Source: Alphaproteobacteria bacterium (lineage in GTDB: Bacteria > Pseudomonadota > Alphaproteobacteria > RF32 > CAG-239). From it: a stretch of 46,292 nt of DNA. Of this stretch, positions 33,711 through 43,208 are shown piece after piece (the first letter of the stretch is position 1; each line of letters opens with the position of its first letter). Location: assembly GCA_015062345.1 (NCBI GenBank), contig SUUV01000009.1, forward strand, positions 1 to 46,292. The letters run 5' to 3'. The translations under genes and the position numbers were made by a program. The notes under the pieces were generated by a model. That model saw only the letters and a list, made by a program, of their open reading frames with translations. It was not told the origin of the DNA and did not search any database.

Positions 33711-35216
33711 TTATATTTGCTTATCTTCTTCCAAGCCATCAATAATTTCACCGATTTTATCAGTTTTTGCAACTTCTTGTTCAGAAACTGACATTTGTTT
33801 AATTTGGGCCACAACTTTTTTAAACTCAGCTAACTTAGCTCCGCTCAAATTTTCACCGGTAGCAGCTCGAATTTTTAACGGGTCAACTTTTTGACCGTTT
33901 TTTATAACTTCAAAATGAAGATGAGGTCCGGTTGAACGACCTGTATTTCCGACATAAGCAATGACTTGTCCTTGTTTAACCCTAACACCGGGGCGAATCC
34001 CTTTGGCAAAAGATTTTAAGTGAGCATATCCGGTAGTATATTCCGAATTATGCCTGATTTTTACAAAATAACCATATCCGCCAACCCATTTTGCCTGCGT
34101 AACTACACCATCACCACTGGCATAAACTTTTGTACCCATAGGAGCTGCATAGTCAACACCGTGATGATTGCGATAATCTTTGAAAATCGGATGTAAACGA
34201 CGACCGAATCGTGAAGAAATACGAGCATTTTTGAATGCTAAAGGCTTTTTATCCAAAGTTTTTTTCAAAGCCAAACCTTTTTCATCATAGTAGTCAACAT
34301 TGCCTTTAGAATCTTCAAAACGATAAAGCTCTGTTTTTTCTTTTCCAAGCTTTAACGAAGCATAAATTATGTCGCCATATTTTACAACTTTGCCGTTAGG
34401 AGCAAGCTCTTGTTCGTAGCGAACTTCAAATGTATCTCCCGCTTTAACATCTCGCCTAAAATCAACACTAAAAGAAAAAATATTGATAAAATTACCCACA
34501 ATTGTTAACGGAACACCGGCATTTTGCATTGCGCTTGATACATTGCCTTTAATTATACCGCTTACAGATTTTATATCGGTTTTTAAATCATCTTGCTCGA
34601 TTCTCGCTTCATATTTTCCGTCATCGTTTTGCTCAACAATGTAACGAGTCCCGCTTATCGGCTCAATAACAATTTTATCAATCGAAACCAGCTCATTATA
34701 AACATTGTCAACAGCAGAAGTTATAAAAATGCTTTGTCCGACTTTAATGTTTTTTGCATCAAATACTTTTTTATAAGCCGTATAAATATCGGTTGCTTTT
34801 GCATAATCCAAGCCCAATCCGGTCAATATACCGATAAAACTGTCACCCTTTGCAACCGTAATCACATCATGATTTATATGCTTTGAATTTGATGCCACAA
34901 CTTCTTGTGCAGGAGTTTGTAAAGATTTGGGTTCATCATTTTCAAGCATTAAGGTTTGTGCTTCATCAACAAGAGGTACATCATCAAGAATTTCATCGTC
35001 TTTTAAATTGTCTGTTGCAAAATCAGCCTCCATATCGATAAATTCTTCCGGCACAATCTTTTCAACTTCAACATCATACGGAGTAGATGCTTCAACATTG
35101 TTATTGTTATAAACAGAAATAATCAAAGCAGCAGTAACAGCCAGAGCATATACCAACAAAAGTGCTCTTTCTTGCCTGATTCGTTGAGCTTTTTTTCTTT
35201 TTTTAGCAAAATTCAT
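33711..35216 (-). CDS. M23 family peptidoglycan endopeptidase
   Basis: 501 aa. One N-terminal membrane anchor (about 16-35, ALLLVYALAVTAALIISVYN) after a basic start. An acidic linker is followed by a LysM-like/OapA region (DVITVAKGDSFIGILTGLGL). The C-terminal M23 domain has zinc ligands in RNHHGVDYAAPMGTKVYASG (H, D) and HLHFEVIKNG (HxH), preceded by SRFGRRLHP. It cuts peptide cross-links of the cell wall from the periplasmic side and belongs to the MepM-like group. I choose ATG 35216 because AGGGA precedes it; an upstream start at 35303 would add 29 odd residues. Confidence 0.92.
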   Translation of the reverse strand: MNFAKKRKKAQRIRQERALLLVYALAVTAALIISVYNNNNVEASTPYDVEVEKIVPEEFIDMEADFATDNLKDDEILDDVPLVDEAQTLMLENDEPKSLQTPAQEVVASNSKHINHDVITVAKGDSFIGILTGLGLDYAKATDIYTAYKKVFDAKNIKVGQSIFITSAVDNVYNELVSIDKIVIEPISGTRYIVEQNDDGKYEARIEQDDLKTDIKSVSGIIKGNVSSAMQNAGVPLTIVGNFINIFSFSVDFRRDVKAGDTFEVRYEQELAPNGKVVKYGDIIYASLKLGKEKTELYRFEDSKGNVDYYDEKGLALKKTLDKKPLAFKNARISSRFGRRLHPIFKDYRNHHGVDYAAPMGTKVYASGDGVVTQAKWVGGYGYFVKIRHNSEYTTGYAHLKSFAKGIRPGVRVKQGQVIAYVGNTGRSTGPHLHFEVIKNGQKVDPLKIRAATGENLSGAKLAEFKKVVAQIKQMSVSEQEVAKTDKIGEIIDGLEEDKQI

Positions 35217-35375
35217 TTTTAAAATCCCTAAAAAATTCGTTCTTTTAACAATGCAACAAGAGTATTTTTTTTTCAAGTAGATAATAAAGTTATACAAAAG
35301 CAATGCTAAATATAACTTATTTACAAAGGTTTATAACAAAAAGGCAAAAAAAATCAAAAAACTTAAAAAAAACAC

Positions 35376-35404
35376 TTGCATTTATAAATTTTATTATATA
35401 TAAA
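35376..35404 (+). promoter_or_regulatory. tRNA-Asp promoter
   Basis: TTGCAT (35376-35381), 17-bp spacer, TATAAA (35399-35404). Confidence 0.6.
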
Positions 35405-35421
35405 GTGTTTGTTAAATTGAT

Positions 35422-35498
35422 GGGGGCGTAGTTCAGTTGGTTAGAATACATGCCTGTCACGCATGGGGTCGCGAGTTCGAGCCTCGTCGCTCCCGCCA
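35422..35498 (+). tRNA. tRNA-Asp (GTC)
   Basis: 77 nt including CCA. Acceptor GGGGGCG/CGCTCCC with one G-T pair, anticodon arm CATGC-CTGTCAC-GCATG (anticodon GTC), T arm GCGAG-TTCGAGC-CTCGT. A terminator follows. Confidence 0.96.
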
Positions 35499-35510
35499 TT
35501 TTAATAACAC

Positions 35511-35532
35511 AGCGCATTAAAGCGCTTTTTTT
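35511..35532 (+). terminator. tRNA-Asp terminator
   Basis: AGCGC (35511-35515) pairs with GCGCT (35522-35526), then T-run. Confidence 0.8.
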
Positions 35533-35631
35533 GTTTTAAACACTATCTAATCATCAAAAGCTTAATCAAGCAATTTGTTTTTTCTTACCTCATTTTTGAT
35601 TTAAATCCACATTTAGACTCTTTTTACTTAC

Positions 35632-35829
35632 AAAAAAAACGGTTTATGATGCGTCTTGAAAGGTAAATTTTTGCACCTTTCAAGTACATTTAAACTTAGT
35701 CTTTGTAAAGGAATTTAAAATAAGCACCACAAACACCGAAACCAAATATGCTGATTTAACAGCAACAGTTCGATTGAAATAGCAAATGAACTCACTTGAA
35801 ACAATATTCGAAATTGATAGTCAGTAATA
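35632..35829 (+). pseudogene. Decayed copy of the DUF4402-like gene and its leader
   Basis: The promoter/leader of the gene at 97 is repeated here: A-run, CGGTTTATGATG, the CTTGAAAGGT/ACCTTTCAAG hairpin (35655-35684), TACATTTAAACTTA, and GTAAAGGA. The start codon and signal peptide are gone; only STTNTETKYADLTATVRLK survives, matching ATTDYAEVTAKATIQV of the first gene, before a stop. The leader is better conserved than the coding part. Confidence 0.75.
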
Positions 35830-35835
35830 AATTTA

Positions 35836-38800
35836 TTAATATCTGCGACCACCTGTTTTTTGTTCCAAGACATCCAAAGCAAGCGATATATTTGATTGCT
35901 TATCTGTCACACGCATAGCTTCGATTTTCTTTGCATCTTCCACACGCTTTTCAATCAGGTTCATAATCTTTTCGAGCATATTGCGATGCTTAACATTATC
36001 TTCATATTCAATTCTTTGACCGCCCATACCCGTTTTGTGTCTTTCTATAATATCATGTGACCAACTATTAACTATGTTATTCGTTAAAAGCCAATTGAAT
36101 GTGACAGGGGCAGATTGATCTATAATTTTTTCAACCATTCTAAAAGAATTTTCACCATCTGTATGATTACCATCGGTAATCATGAAAAAGTTTACAAATC
36201 CTTCGCGTTTGTTTTTAACATCTCGATTTCGAATTTCATTCAAAACAGCCGGAATATTATCGCCAATTTTATCATCTCCGTAAAATTCGGAATGATAAAC
36301 TGTTGCTAAACGCTGCGAGATTTCAATACTATTATCACCAGGTTTTGCAATCCAGGTTGTAGGAGTGTGCATCATAGCTACATAAACATTAAATGCCGGA
36401 TTATCTCTTGTGGCTTGGAATAGAGAGCAAGCCAGTTCAATTGCAAATTGATCCGTTCCGGCAGAGCTCATTGAACCGGAGTTATCAATCAAAATAGCAA
36501 TATCAATCGGTGCTTTTACTTGGTCTTTACCTACATCATTTACAATAAAGTTTCTAAAATCGTCTTCTTGTAATTCATCACCTTTGATTTGCTTTTTTAA
36601 TCTTTCAATATATGACGGTAAATCTACTTTTAAATTGCCCGATTCAGGAACAACTGAACGAACTTCAACACCATCTGTTTCGTCATAATATTCATTTTGC
36701 AAATCAATAAATTTAGATTTTAGTTTCTCAATCAAATCAAAGTTTTCATCTATAATTTTTGAATATTCATTCTCCGGCATCAATGTTTTCGGCATTGAAA
36801 ATGGCACAGCTTCCTCTGATAAAGAAAATGACCTTTTTGATGATTCCATATTTTGTTTTCTGGTATCAGATGTTTGTCTGATAATTTCCATCACATTTTG
36901 AAAGCCCTCGTTTTCCTCGTCTTCTTGCTGTGTGTTTTTCATTAATTTATCAATTTTTTTCTTATATACTTCTTCAGGAGATGCAGGCATATCCTTTAAT
37001 GGTGGCATATTTTTATCAGCATCAGGCATCTTCTTAAAGAGATTTTCAAAATCTTCTTGCTCGTCTACATCTTCTGACTCATTATTTTCATCAGCTCCTT
37101 TTTCTTCTGTATCTTCCGAATTACCAGATTTTCCACCTTCTTGTTCATCGGTGTCCTCAGACTCACCGCCTTTTCCGCCTTCTTTTTCTTCTGTATCTTC
37201 CGAATTACCAGATTTTCCATTTTCTTGTTCATCGGTGTCTTCAGACTCACCGCCTTTTCCGCCTTCTTTTTCTTCTGTATCTTCCGAATTACCAGATTTT
37301 CCATTTTCTTGTTCATCGGTGTCTTCAGACTCACCGCCTTTTCCGTCTTCTTTTTCTTCTGTATCTTCCGAATTACCAGATTTTCCATTTTCTTGTTCAT
37401 CGGTGTCTTCAGACTCACCGCCTTTTCCGTCTTCTTTTTCTTCTGTATCTTCCGAATTACCAGATTTTCCACCTTCTTGTTCATCGGTGTCTTCAGACTC
37501 ACTGCCTTTTCCGTCTTCTTTTTCTTCTGTATCTTCCGAATTACCAGATTTTCCACCTTCTTGTTCATCGGTGTCTTCAGACTCACCGCCTTTTCCGTCT
37601 TCTTGTTCTTCTATACCTTCCGAATTACCAGATTTTCCACCTTCTTGTTCACCTCTGCCAGACTCATTATTTTCATTTTTCTGACTATCATCTTCACTTT
37701 TTTCGCCACCTTGCGAATTTTGGATAGCGTTGCCATCTTGTTGTGACATATTATTTGGAGAACTTTGTTGGTTATTTTGTTGCATATTGCTTTGATGATT
37801 GTTTTCTTTACCGTTTTGTTGTTCTTGGCCTTCTTGTTCATTTTCTCGAAGATTTGCTTCAAAATATTGCATAGCATACAAATCAAAAATATCATCAATG
37901 ATATCTGCTCGCTTTTCCGCAAAGTCATATGCAAGTTTGTATACATCTTCATCAGATTTATAGTAATCCCGTTCTTTGACTTGTAAATCTTCCAAAGAAG
38001 AAGTCATATCACGAAGTTTCTTGAAAGCTTCCATACCGCTAACTTTTTGATTTTCAGGTGTGCGATATTCTATCCAGTCAATATTTACACCAAGTTTACG
38101 CCATTGTTCCGGCTCATCTTTCACAATACCATTATTCACAAAAAAAGACAACCTGATAGCATGCTTTAAGTTTTGTGCCCGATTAGCCGGTGTATCTTCA
38201 ACTTCAACAATGCCGTTCTTGTTTTTTTCTAAATTTTCACCAACTGTAAAAAGTTGTGTTTCTACCGCGTTTAAATCGTAACCTGTGTCTTGTTTAATAA
38301 TTCTTGAAGCATTTGCCGCAAACTTATTAGCATAGCTGTTTTCAGCCTCATCAAACATCATAAATCTGCATTGGTGTTCGCGTGCAACTTCTCTTAAGCG
38401 CTGATACTCCTCTTTAGTTATTTTTCTTTCACGAGCTTTTTTGTTTAATTCATCAAACTCTTTTCTTAATGCTTCCATCTTTTTTCCAAAAGAAAGAGTG
38501 CCGTAAGCATGCCCTATTTCATGAAGTTGAATTGCTCTGGAGTGTTCAAAACCACCAACAAGCCCCCAAAGCATATCAAGATTAATTCGATTATTTTCTT
38601 TATCAAAGTAAAAACCTACATCAGGATAATCGCACGCACCCCATCGCATAGCAATGTTTTCTTCATCCGGCAAAAAGGACATCTTTCTAATCATGAAAGC
38701 ATGTCTTCGCAACTCCATATTAGCGGTTGTGCTGTTTTTAATATCATTCCAAACTTTTAATTTGTGTATCGGGCATGAACCGAGGTTGGACGGCCAATTT

Positions 38801-39117
38801 TTTCTAACTTCAGGATCAGACACACTGCAAGCAAGCGCCATACCCCAAATTAACTGTCTGGGGGAATCTGAAATATCAGGAATTTCTTTTATTTCACCAT
38901 GTTTTAAAAAATTGTACGCCTTTTTAATTTCCAAACTTAAATCTGCCACTGAAATTTTGCTATTTTGTTGCGCTTCTTCAAGCAATGCTTTGTTGATTTC
39001 CATAAAATCAGCCAAAAGCAAGTTTTGAGCAAAAAACTTATCTGCCACCCGCCGTCTTAAACCTGAGAATGGGTGTTTTAATATTTCATATGCAGATTTG
39101 TAGTCTGTCGTTGCCAT
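35836..39117 (-). CDS. HExxH metallopeptidase-VWA protein with acidic repeats
   Basis: About 1093 aa. N-terminal domain with zinc-peptidase motif QLHEIGHAYG (about 199-203) and a later Glu in DEAENSYANKFA that could be the third ligand. A long acidic Ser/Glu/Gly region follows (about 430-690), including six 28-aa repeats, each two 14-aa halves (SGNSEDTEEKEDGK and GGESEDTDEQENGK). The C-terminal VWA domain has a MIDAS motif ILIDNSGSMSS (near 876). Metallopeptidase plus VWA recalls DUF2201-type proteins; acidic linker plus VWA recalls CobT. Partner of the AAA+ ATPase upstream. Start: ATG 39117 follows the previous stop by 2 bases; ATG 39135 would overlap it. Confidence 0.82.
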   Translation of the reverse strand: MATTDYKSAYEILKHPFSGLRRRVADKFFAQNLLLADFMEINKALLEEAQQNSKISVADLSLEIKKAYNFLKHGEIKEIPDISDSPRQLIWGMALACSVSDPEVRKNWPSNLGSCPIHKLKVWNDIKNSTTANMELRRHAFMIRKMSFLPDEENIAMRWGACDYPDVGFYFDKENNRINLDMLWGLVGGFEHSRAIQLHEIGHAYGTLSFGKKMEALRKEFDELNKKARERKITKEEYQRLREVAREHQCRFMMFDEAENSYANKFAANASRIIKQDTGYDLNAVETQLFTVGENLEKNKNGIVEVEDTPANRAQNLKHAIRLSFFVNNGIVKDEPEQWRKLGVNIDWIEYRTPENQKVSGMEAFKKLRDMTSSLEDLQVKERDYYKSDEDVYKLAYDFAEKRADIIDDIFDLYAMQYFEANLRENEQEGQEQQNGKENNHQSNMQQNNQQSSPNNMSQQDGNAIQNSQGGEKSEDDSQKNENNESGRGEQEGGKSGNSEGIEEQEDGKGGESEDTDEQEGGKSGNSEDTEEKEDGKGSESEDTDEQEGGKSGNSEDTEEKEDGKGGESEDTDEQENGKSGNSEDTEEKEDGKGGESEDTDEQENGKSGNSEDTEEKEGGKGGESEDTDEQENGKSGNSEDTEEKEGGKGGESEDTDEQEGGKSGNSEDTEEKGADENNESEDVDEQEDFENLFKKMPDADKNMPPLKDMPASPEEVYKKKIDKLMKNTQQEDEENEGFQNVMEIIRQTSDTRKQNMESSKRSFSLSEEAVPFSMPKTLMPENEYSKIIDENFDLIEKLKSKFIDLQNEYYDETDGVEVRSVVPESGNLKVDLPSYIERLKKQIKGDELQEDDFRNFIVNDVGKDQVKAPIDIAILIDNSGSMSSAGTDQFAIELACSLFQATRDNPAFNVYVAMMHTPTTWIAKPGDNSIEISQRLATVYHSEFYGDDKIGDNIPAVLNEIRNRDVKNKREGFVNFFMITDGNHTDGENSFRMVEKIIDQSAPVTFNWLLTNNIVNSWSHDIIERHKTGMGGQRIEYEDNVKHRNMLEKIMNLIEKRVEDAKKIEAMRVTDKQSNISLALDVLEQKTGGRRY

Positions 39118-39119
39118 AT

Positions 39120-39434
39120 TTATACAATTCCCCATAAAATATTTTTACTTTGAGAAGATGCCGTTAAGATTTCCTCTAACAACACTCTATTAATCAAATT
39201 TTTTGAAATATATAAATTAACTGTCTCATCAGATTCCATACTTGCTCTTAATGCATCAACACTCTCACATATTAAAACTTTTTTACAAGCTTGTATTTGC
39301 TCAACATCTAAAGCATCTTCCAGATTAAAAACATAAGAATAACCAATATGTTCATACGGATAACTCAAAACCTTTTTTAAAAAAATGTCAGGCATCACTT
39401 GTTTGAGAATTTCTTTTTGCTTAACAATTCCCAT
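39120..39434 (-). CDS. 104-aa linker protein of the AAA/VWA operon
   Basis: The start has a perfect AAAGGAGG site; its first 14 bases overlap the end of the ATPase gene, so the two are translationally coupled. Residues 15-60 read MPDIFLKKVLSYPYEHIGYS and LEDALDVEQIQACKKVLICE, an alpha/beta pattern. No membrane segment. Family not recognised. Its position between ATPase and VWA protein suggests an adaptor between them. Confidence 0.7.
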   Translation of the reverse strand: MGIVKQKEILKQVMPDIFLKKVLSYPYEHIGYSYVFNLEDALDVEQIQACKKVLICESVDALRASMESDETVNLYISKNLINRVLLEEILTASSQSKNILWGIV

Positions 39435-42066
39435 TTTGTCCTCCTTTCAATTTTAGCATATTGGCAACTATTGGAAAAACATCTGTTTGAAGATCAACCT
39501 TCTGAGAATGTCCATATTCTTGTGCAGAAAGTTCCGAAGATAAGTAAGTTGTCGCATGTGCCATATTCCCGGCATTTCTTGCATCAAACGATTTCATAAA
39601 CACTTTAGAAATATCGCTTCTTGTATCATTCGGCAAAGATAACTTTAACTTAACAGCATGTGCCAAATTAGCATAAGCTGACCGGTCTAATTTATCCATC
39701 CAATTGATAATTGTTGTTGCACTTTTTGCATTATTTCTATCAACATAAGTAATACCTTTCTTTTTCAGACGAACAGACATTACTTTATCAATTTCTTCTC
39801 CGACAATCAAAGTTTCTTTTTTCTCACCTACAGGTATTTGTACAATATCAAGAGCAACTTTTTGATCGTTTTCATCCTTAAACACAAACGAGTTATACAA
39901 AACATCTTTTGACTGTCCGGATAAAATATCAATTACTTCATTTGTGACATCTTTCTGCGTAGATTGTTCATATGCCGCAAACATTTTAGGCCAAATCATT
40001 TCCAAGTTGTTTTCAGAAAGAGTATTAATGGTAAGGGTTGCCAGAAAAGATTTTGCATTAACCAAGTTTTTGACATCATATTCTTCACTTATATCATCCG
40101 TAGCAAGTTGGCTGGAAATTAAACCAAAAGTTTCAACAACTGCTGTCTCGACAAACGGTGTTTTGTTGTTTGAATTATTATTTACATTAACAGATGCAAT
40201 TTTACCGATAACGGGAGGTGCTTTCGATTGATTTTCTCGAATATCAGCCATATAGCTTTCTATAAATTCCGCATTTATCAAATCATCGTTCGGTCTACCC
40301 GCTACCTCCGGATGGCTTTCTTTAATTATGTCGCATATAATTTTTTGAATCTGCAAAGCTTCTTCACTTACACCCTTATTGGATGTAAATGTAAACAAAT
40401 CTTTAAGCCTTCTTTGCTCAACCGATTTAGCCTCAAAATATTCTTCATCGCCAACACCGTTTCTTGACAAAATATTGTTAGCAAAACCCAGAACCGGCTC
40501 AGCCAATGTCGGATTAGCGCTTTCAGTCCAGAAAATTTCTTTAACCACTTCTTTTAAGGATTTTTCAATAGCCTCACCTTGATTTTCCATACGCATTTCA
40601 AGAGTATTCTGTCCAACCGGTGCCGCAAACTCATATTGTAAAAACGGATTTTTACTTAATTTATCTCCGTTTTGAGGAACATATGTTTTAACACGATTGA
40701 AAATATCTTCAATCAAACGAAAACTGAACGATGTGTCCATAATATGCTGTCTCAATTTCTGATCTTCGCATTTTGTGAGGTCAGTACATTCTTTTTTATA
40801 TAGATAAAGCTCATACAAAGAATTTCCGACAATCTCAGCTGCAGCAAGAAACTGCCCTGCTCTAGCCAAATAAAGCTTTTGATCTTCCGGAATAGCGTTC
40901 TTTTCTTCTTTGGTTAAGCCGAGTGTACGCAAGAACATACAAACTTCAGAAAGCTCCTTATCGGTTTGTATATCAAAAGAATCTCTGATAACAGAAATCG
41001 GAACACCTGTTGCATAAGAACAGAACATATCTGTAAAATCTTTGGCAGTATAATCTTCAGTATATTCCACATCAAATCTGTCTTTTAGCGGTTCACTCAT
41101 TTTTTCTTTAATACCCATTTCAATGGTTTCCGGGTTACCAATAGCTTCAAGCATAAATGTATCCGGAATATCTTCCTTCCTTAAATGAATTACTCGTCCA
41201 TTTGCAGCCTCAATATCCATTGATTCGTATCCGCCATTTAAAAAATCAAGATAAGGCAGTAAAAAGTCTTGGTTTTTACCACGATTAATTTCATCTAAAA
41301 TAATCGGGCGACCACTTTCTAAAGCTTCTATTAATTTTCCGTCCTTTTCTACAAACCCGACATTGTTAATATTTGTTGTGCACTCTATACTCTCTCTTTT
41401 ACAAAATTGTTGTAAAAGACTGACAAATTCTCTATCTCCGCCATAAGAAGAAAACATTGCACTGTTTTTTGCCTCAGCCCAATCAAGAGAAATACGACCT
41501 TCTTCATCTTGCGTCAGAGCACCTTCAAACATTTTCTTCAACAAAGCAATCCCATCTTCTGACAGGGCAGTTTTATCACCTTTATTGTACATCTTAATAC
41601 GCGCATCAATAGCATTTTTTTCAACATCTATATTCGATGTATCTAAAACTGTTTGCACAATCAAACTTTTCAAATCCATATCTTTACAGTTTACATATAT
41701 AGCTCCTTTAGGCGACACCATTTTACCCAAAGTTTTAGATTTATGCGTCTTTCCGGAACCAGGCATACCAAGTGTTAATTTTGCACGACGGCGATGTTTA
41801 AAGGTATTACTGACAGCTTGATCTGAATCGATATTCTTGCTTCTTCGACGCAAATCAGATAGAAAACTTTTTAGGCGACCACGTGTCGGTAAATGACGCC
41901 AAAGCGTCCCCGTTACTCTTGCTTGGATATCCTCAGGTTTTCCTTCAAATAAAACCGGTAGACTGATATAAGTATAATCATTCGACAAGAGTTTAAGATT
42001 TCCTTCTTCATCAACATATGGTAGCGGATAGTTTCTTGAACCGATATACGCAACATTTTGAGACAT
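39421..42066 (-). CDS. MoxR-like AAA+ ATPase
   Basis: 881 aa. An N-terminal domain of about 90 residues precedes Walker A LTLGMPGSGKTH (100-107). Walker B RPIILDEINRGKNQDFLLPY (253-272) has the EIN signature of MoxR/dynein-like AAA+ proteins, and sensor 1 is FMLEAIGNPE. The C-terminal 400 residues are mostly helical with a late DARNAGNMAHATTYLSSELS. Such ATPases remodel targets or insert metals with a VWA partner (RavA-ViaA, NorQ-NorD, CobS-CobT). TAGGAG precedes the ATG. First gene of a three-gene operon; substrate unknown. Confidence 0.85.
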   Translation of the reverse strand: MSQNVAYIGSRNYPLPYVDEEGNLKLLSNDYTYISLPVLFEGKPEDIQARVTGTLWRHLPTRGRLKSFLSDLRRRSKNIDSDQAVSNTFKHRRRAKLTLGMPGSGKTHKSKTLGKMVSPKGAIYVNCKDMDLKSLIVQTVLDTSNIDVEKNAIDARIKMYNKGDKTALSEDGIALLKKMFEGALTQDEEGRISLDWAEAKNSAMFSSYGGDREFVSLLQQFCKRESIECTTNINNVGFVEKDGKLIEALESGRPIILDEINRGKNQDFLLPYLDFLNGGYESMDIEAANGRVIHLRKEDIPDTFMLEAIGNPETIEMGIKEKMSEPLKDRFDVEYTEDYTAKDFTDMFCSYATGVPISVIRDSFDIQTDKELSEVCMFLRTLGLTKEEKNAIPEDQKLYLARAGQFLAAAEIVGNSLYELYLYKKECTDLTKCEDQKLRQHIMDTSFSFRLIEDIFNRVKTYVPQNGDKLSKNPFLQYEFAAPVGQNTLEMRMENQGEAIEKSLKEVVKEIFWTESANPTLAEPVLGFANNILSRNGVGDEEYFEAKSVEQRRLKDLFTFTSNKGVSEEALQIQKIICDIIKESHPEVAGRPNDDLINAEFIESYMADIRENQSKAPPVIGKIASVNVNNNSNNKTPFVETAVVETFGLISSQLATDDISEEYDVKNLVNAKSFLATLTINTLSENNLEMIWPKMFAAYEQSTQKDVTNEVIDILSGQSKDVLYNSFVFKDENDQKVALDIVQIPVGEKKETLIVGEEIDKVMSVRLKKKGITYVDRNNAKSATTIINWMDKLDRSAYANLAHAVKLKLSLPNDTRSDISKVFMKSFDARNAGNMAHATTYLSSELSAQEYGHSQKVDLQTDVFPIVANMLKLKGGQNGNC

Positions 42067-42104
42067 ATTTTAAAACTCCTAAAAAAGTAATCATATTTTT
42101 CTTT

Positions 42105-42133
42105 AGTGTGACAAAAAAAAACATTTAAGTCAA
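42105..42133 (-). promoter_or_regulatory. Candidate promoter of the AAA/VWA operon
   Basis: On the minus strand TTGACT (42133-42128), 17-bp spacer, CACACT (42110-42105). The spacer contains nine consecutive T. The -10 is a poor match. Confidence 0.35.
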
Positions 42134-42165
42134 GTGTTTTTTGCAATATCAAGACAAAAAAATAT

Positions 42166-42194
42166 TTGACAAAACGATAGAAAAGAATTAAGAT
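42166..42194 (+). promoter_or_regulatory. Promoter of the LRR array
   Basis: TTGACA (42166-42171), 17-bp spacer, TAAGAT (42189-42194), 68 bp before the first LRR gene. The five genes show no terminators between them. Confidence 0.6.
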
Positions 42195-42261
42195 AGCAAT
42201 AATAAGAATTATAATTTTATTAGCCGAACCCATTGTATGATATGATAATAAGGAAAAACAG

Positions 42262-43167
42262 ATGGTATTTGATAGATTAAAAGCAAAAAGAAAAGGTACA
42301 AAATATTTACCATTCGAGCAAGATGGCAAAATCTATAACCTTTATGATATGCCCAAAGGCTTTGTTATTAAAGGCAATTTAGATTTAATCAATAAAGGTT
42401 TAACCAAGCTTCCGGATTTATCTGAAGTTGTGGTAAAAGGAGGTTTTAGTTGCTCTTTTAATCAGCTAACAACATTAAAAGGTGCTCCTAAAGAAGTTGG
42501 CGGAGGTTTTCGTTGCCAATCTAATAAACTAACATCATTAAAAGGTGCCCCACAAATAGTTGGCGGAGATTTTATTTGCTCTTATAATCAACTAACATCG
42601 TTAGAAGGCGCACCAGAAGAAGTTGGTGGATATTTTGATTGCAGTGAGAATAAACTAACATCGTTAGAAGGTGCTCCTCAAATAGTTGGCGAAGAGTTTT
42701 ATTGCTATAGAAATCAACTAACATCATTAGAAGGTGCTCCTCAAACTGTTGGCGAAGAGTTTTATTGCTATAGAAATCAACTAACATCATTAGAAGGTGC
42801 TCCTCAAACTGTTGGCGGAGGTTTTCATTGCCAATCTAATAAACTAACATCTTTGGTTGGGTTACCTCAGATGGAAGAAAGTAAGAAAATTTATTGCGAT
42901 GATTCCTTAGGAAATAAATATGGTTTTTTAGATACCTGGATGTATGGTGTTTCATATGAACAATTATGTGAATCTCCACTTTATAGAAGTGAAACAGCAA
43001 TGAACAGAGTTCGAAATAAATTACCGCAAAAAAATATTGAAACCAAACCGGCTTCAACAAAACAACAAGAAAAGGTAAAAACAAAACAACAAGAAGCATT
43101 TGAAAGAACCAATGCTGAATTTAGCCAGTGGCTTAAAGACAACTCCGCTAAACCTACAAGAGAATAA
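42262..43167 (+). CDS. Leucine-rich repeat protein, paralogue 1
   Basis: 301 aa. A conserved head (residues 1-43, LPFEQDGKIYNLYDMPKGFV) and an N-cap unit LTKLPDLSEVVVKGGF are followed by six 21-aa repeats of LTSLEGAPxxVGGxFxCxxNx (63 bp each) and a cap LTSLVGLPQ. The tail has ESPLYRSETAMNRVRNKLP, a Lys/Gln-rich coiled segment and the closing NAEFSQWLKDNSAKPTRE. Each repeat has one Cys and one Asn at fixed places. No signal peptide. Such units occur in bacterial, phage and giant-virus proteins; function unknown, a binding scaffold is likely. First gene of the array, AAGGA upstream. Confidence 0.85.
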   Translation: MVFDRLKAKRKGTKYLPFEQDGKIYNLYDMPKGFVIKGNLDLINKGLTKLPDLSEVVVKGGFSCSFNQLTTLKGAPKEVGGGFRCQSNKLTSLKGAPQIVGGDFICSYNQLTSLEGAPEEVGGYFDCSENKLTSLEGAPQIVGEEFYCYRNQLTSLEGAPQTVGEEFYCYRNQLTSLEGAPQTVGGGFHCQSNKLTSLVGLPQMEESKKIYCDDSLGNKYGFLDTWMYGVSYEQLCESPLYRSETAMNRVRNKLPQKNIETKPASTKQQEKVKTKQQEAFERTNAEFSQWLKDNSAKPTRE

Positions 43168-43208
43168 GCTAAACATTGCTATAACAATATGATAATAAGG
43201 ATAATAAG

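Noticed and set aside
36932..37746. Long plus-strand and alternative minus-strand open frames over the acidic repeat (up to 250 codons)
   Set aside because: They are shadows of the 84-bp repeat in the VWA gene: the period is a multiple of three, so absence of stops in one unit opens the whole frame. The products are low complexity and lack starts with ribosome sites.
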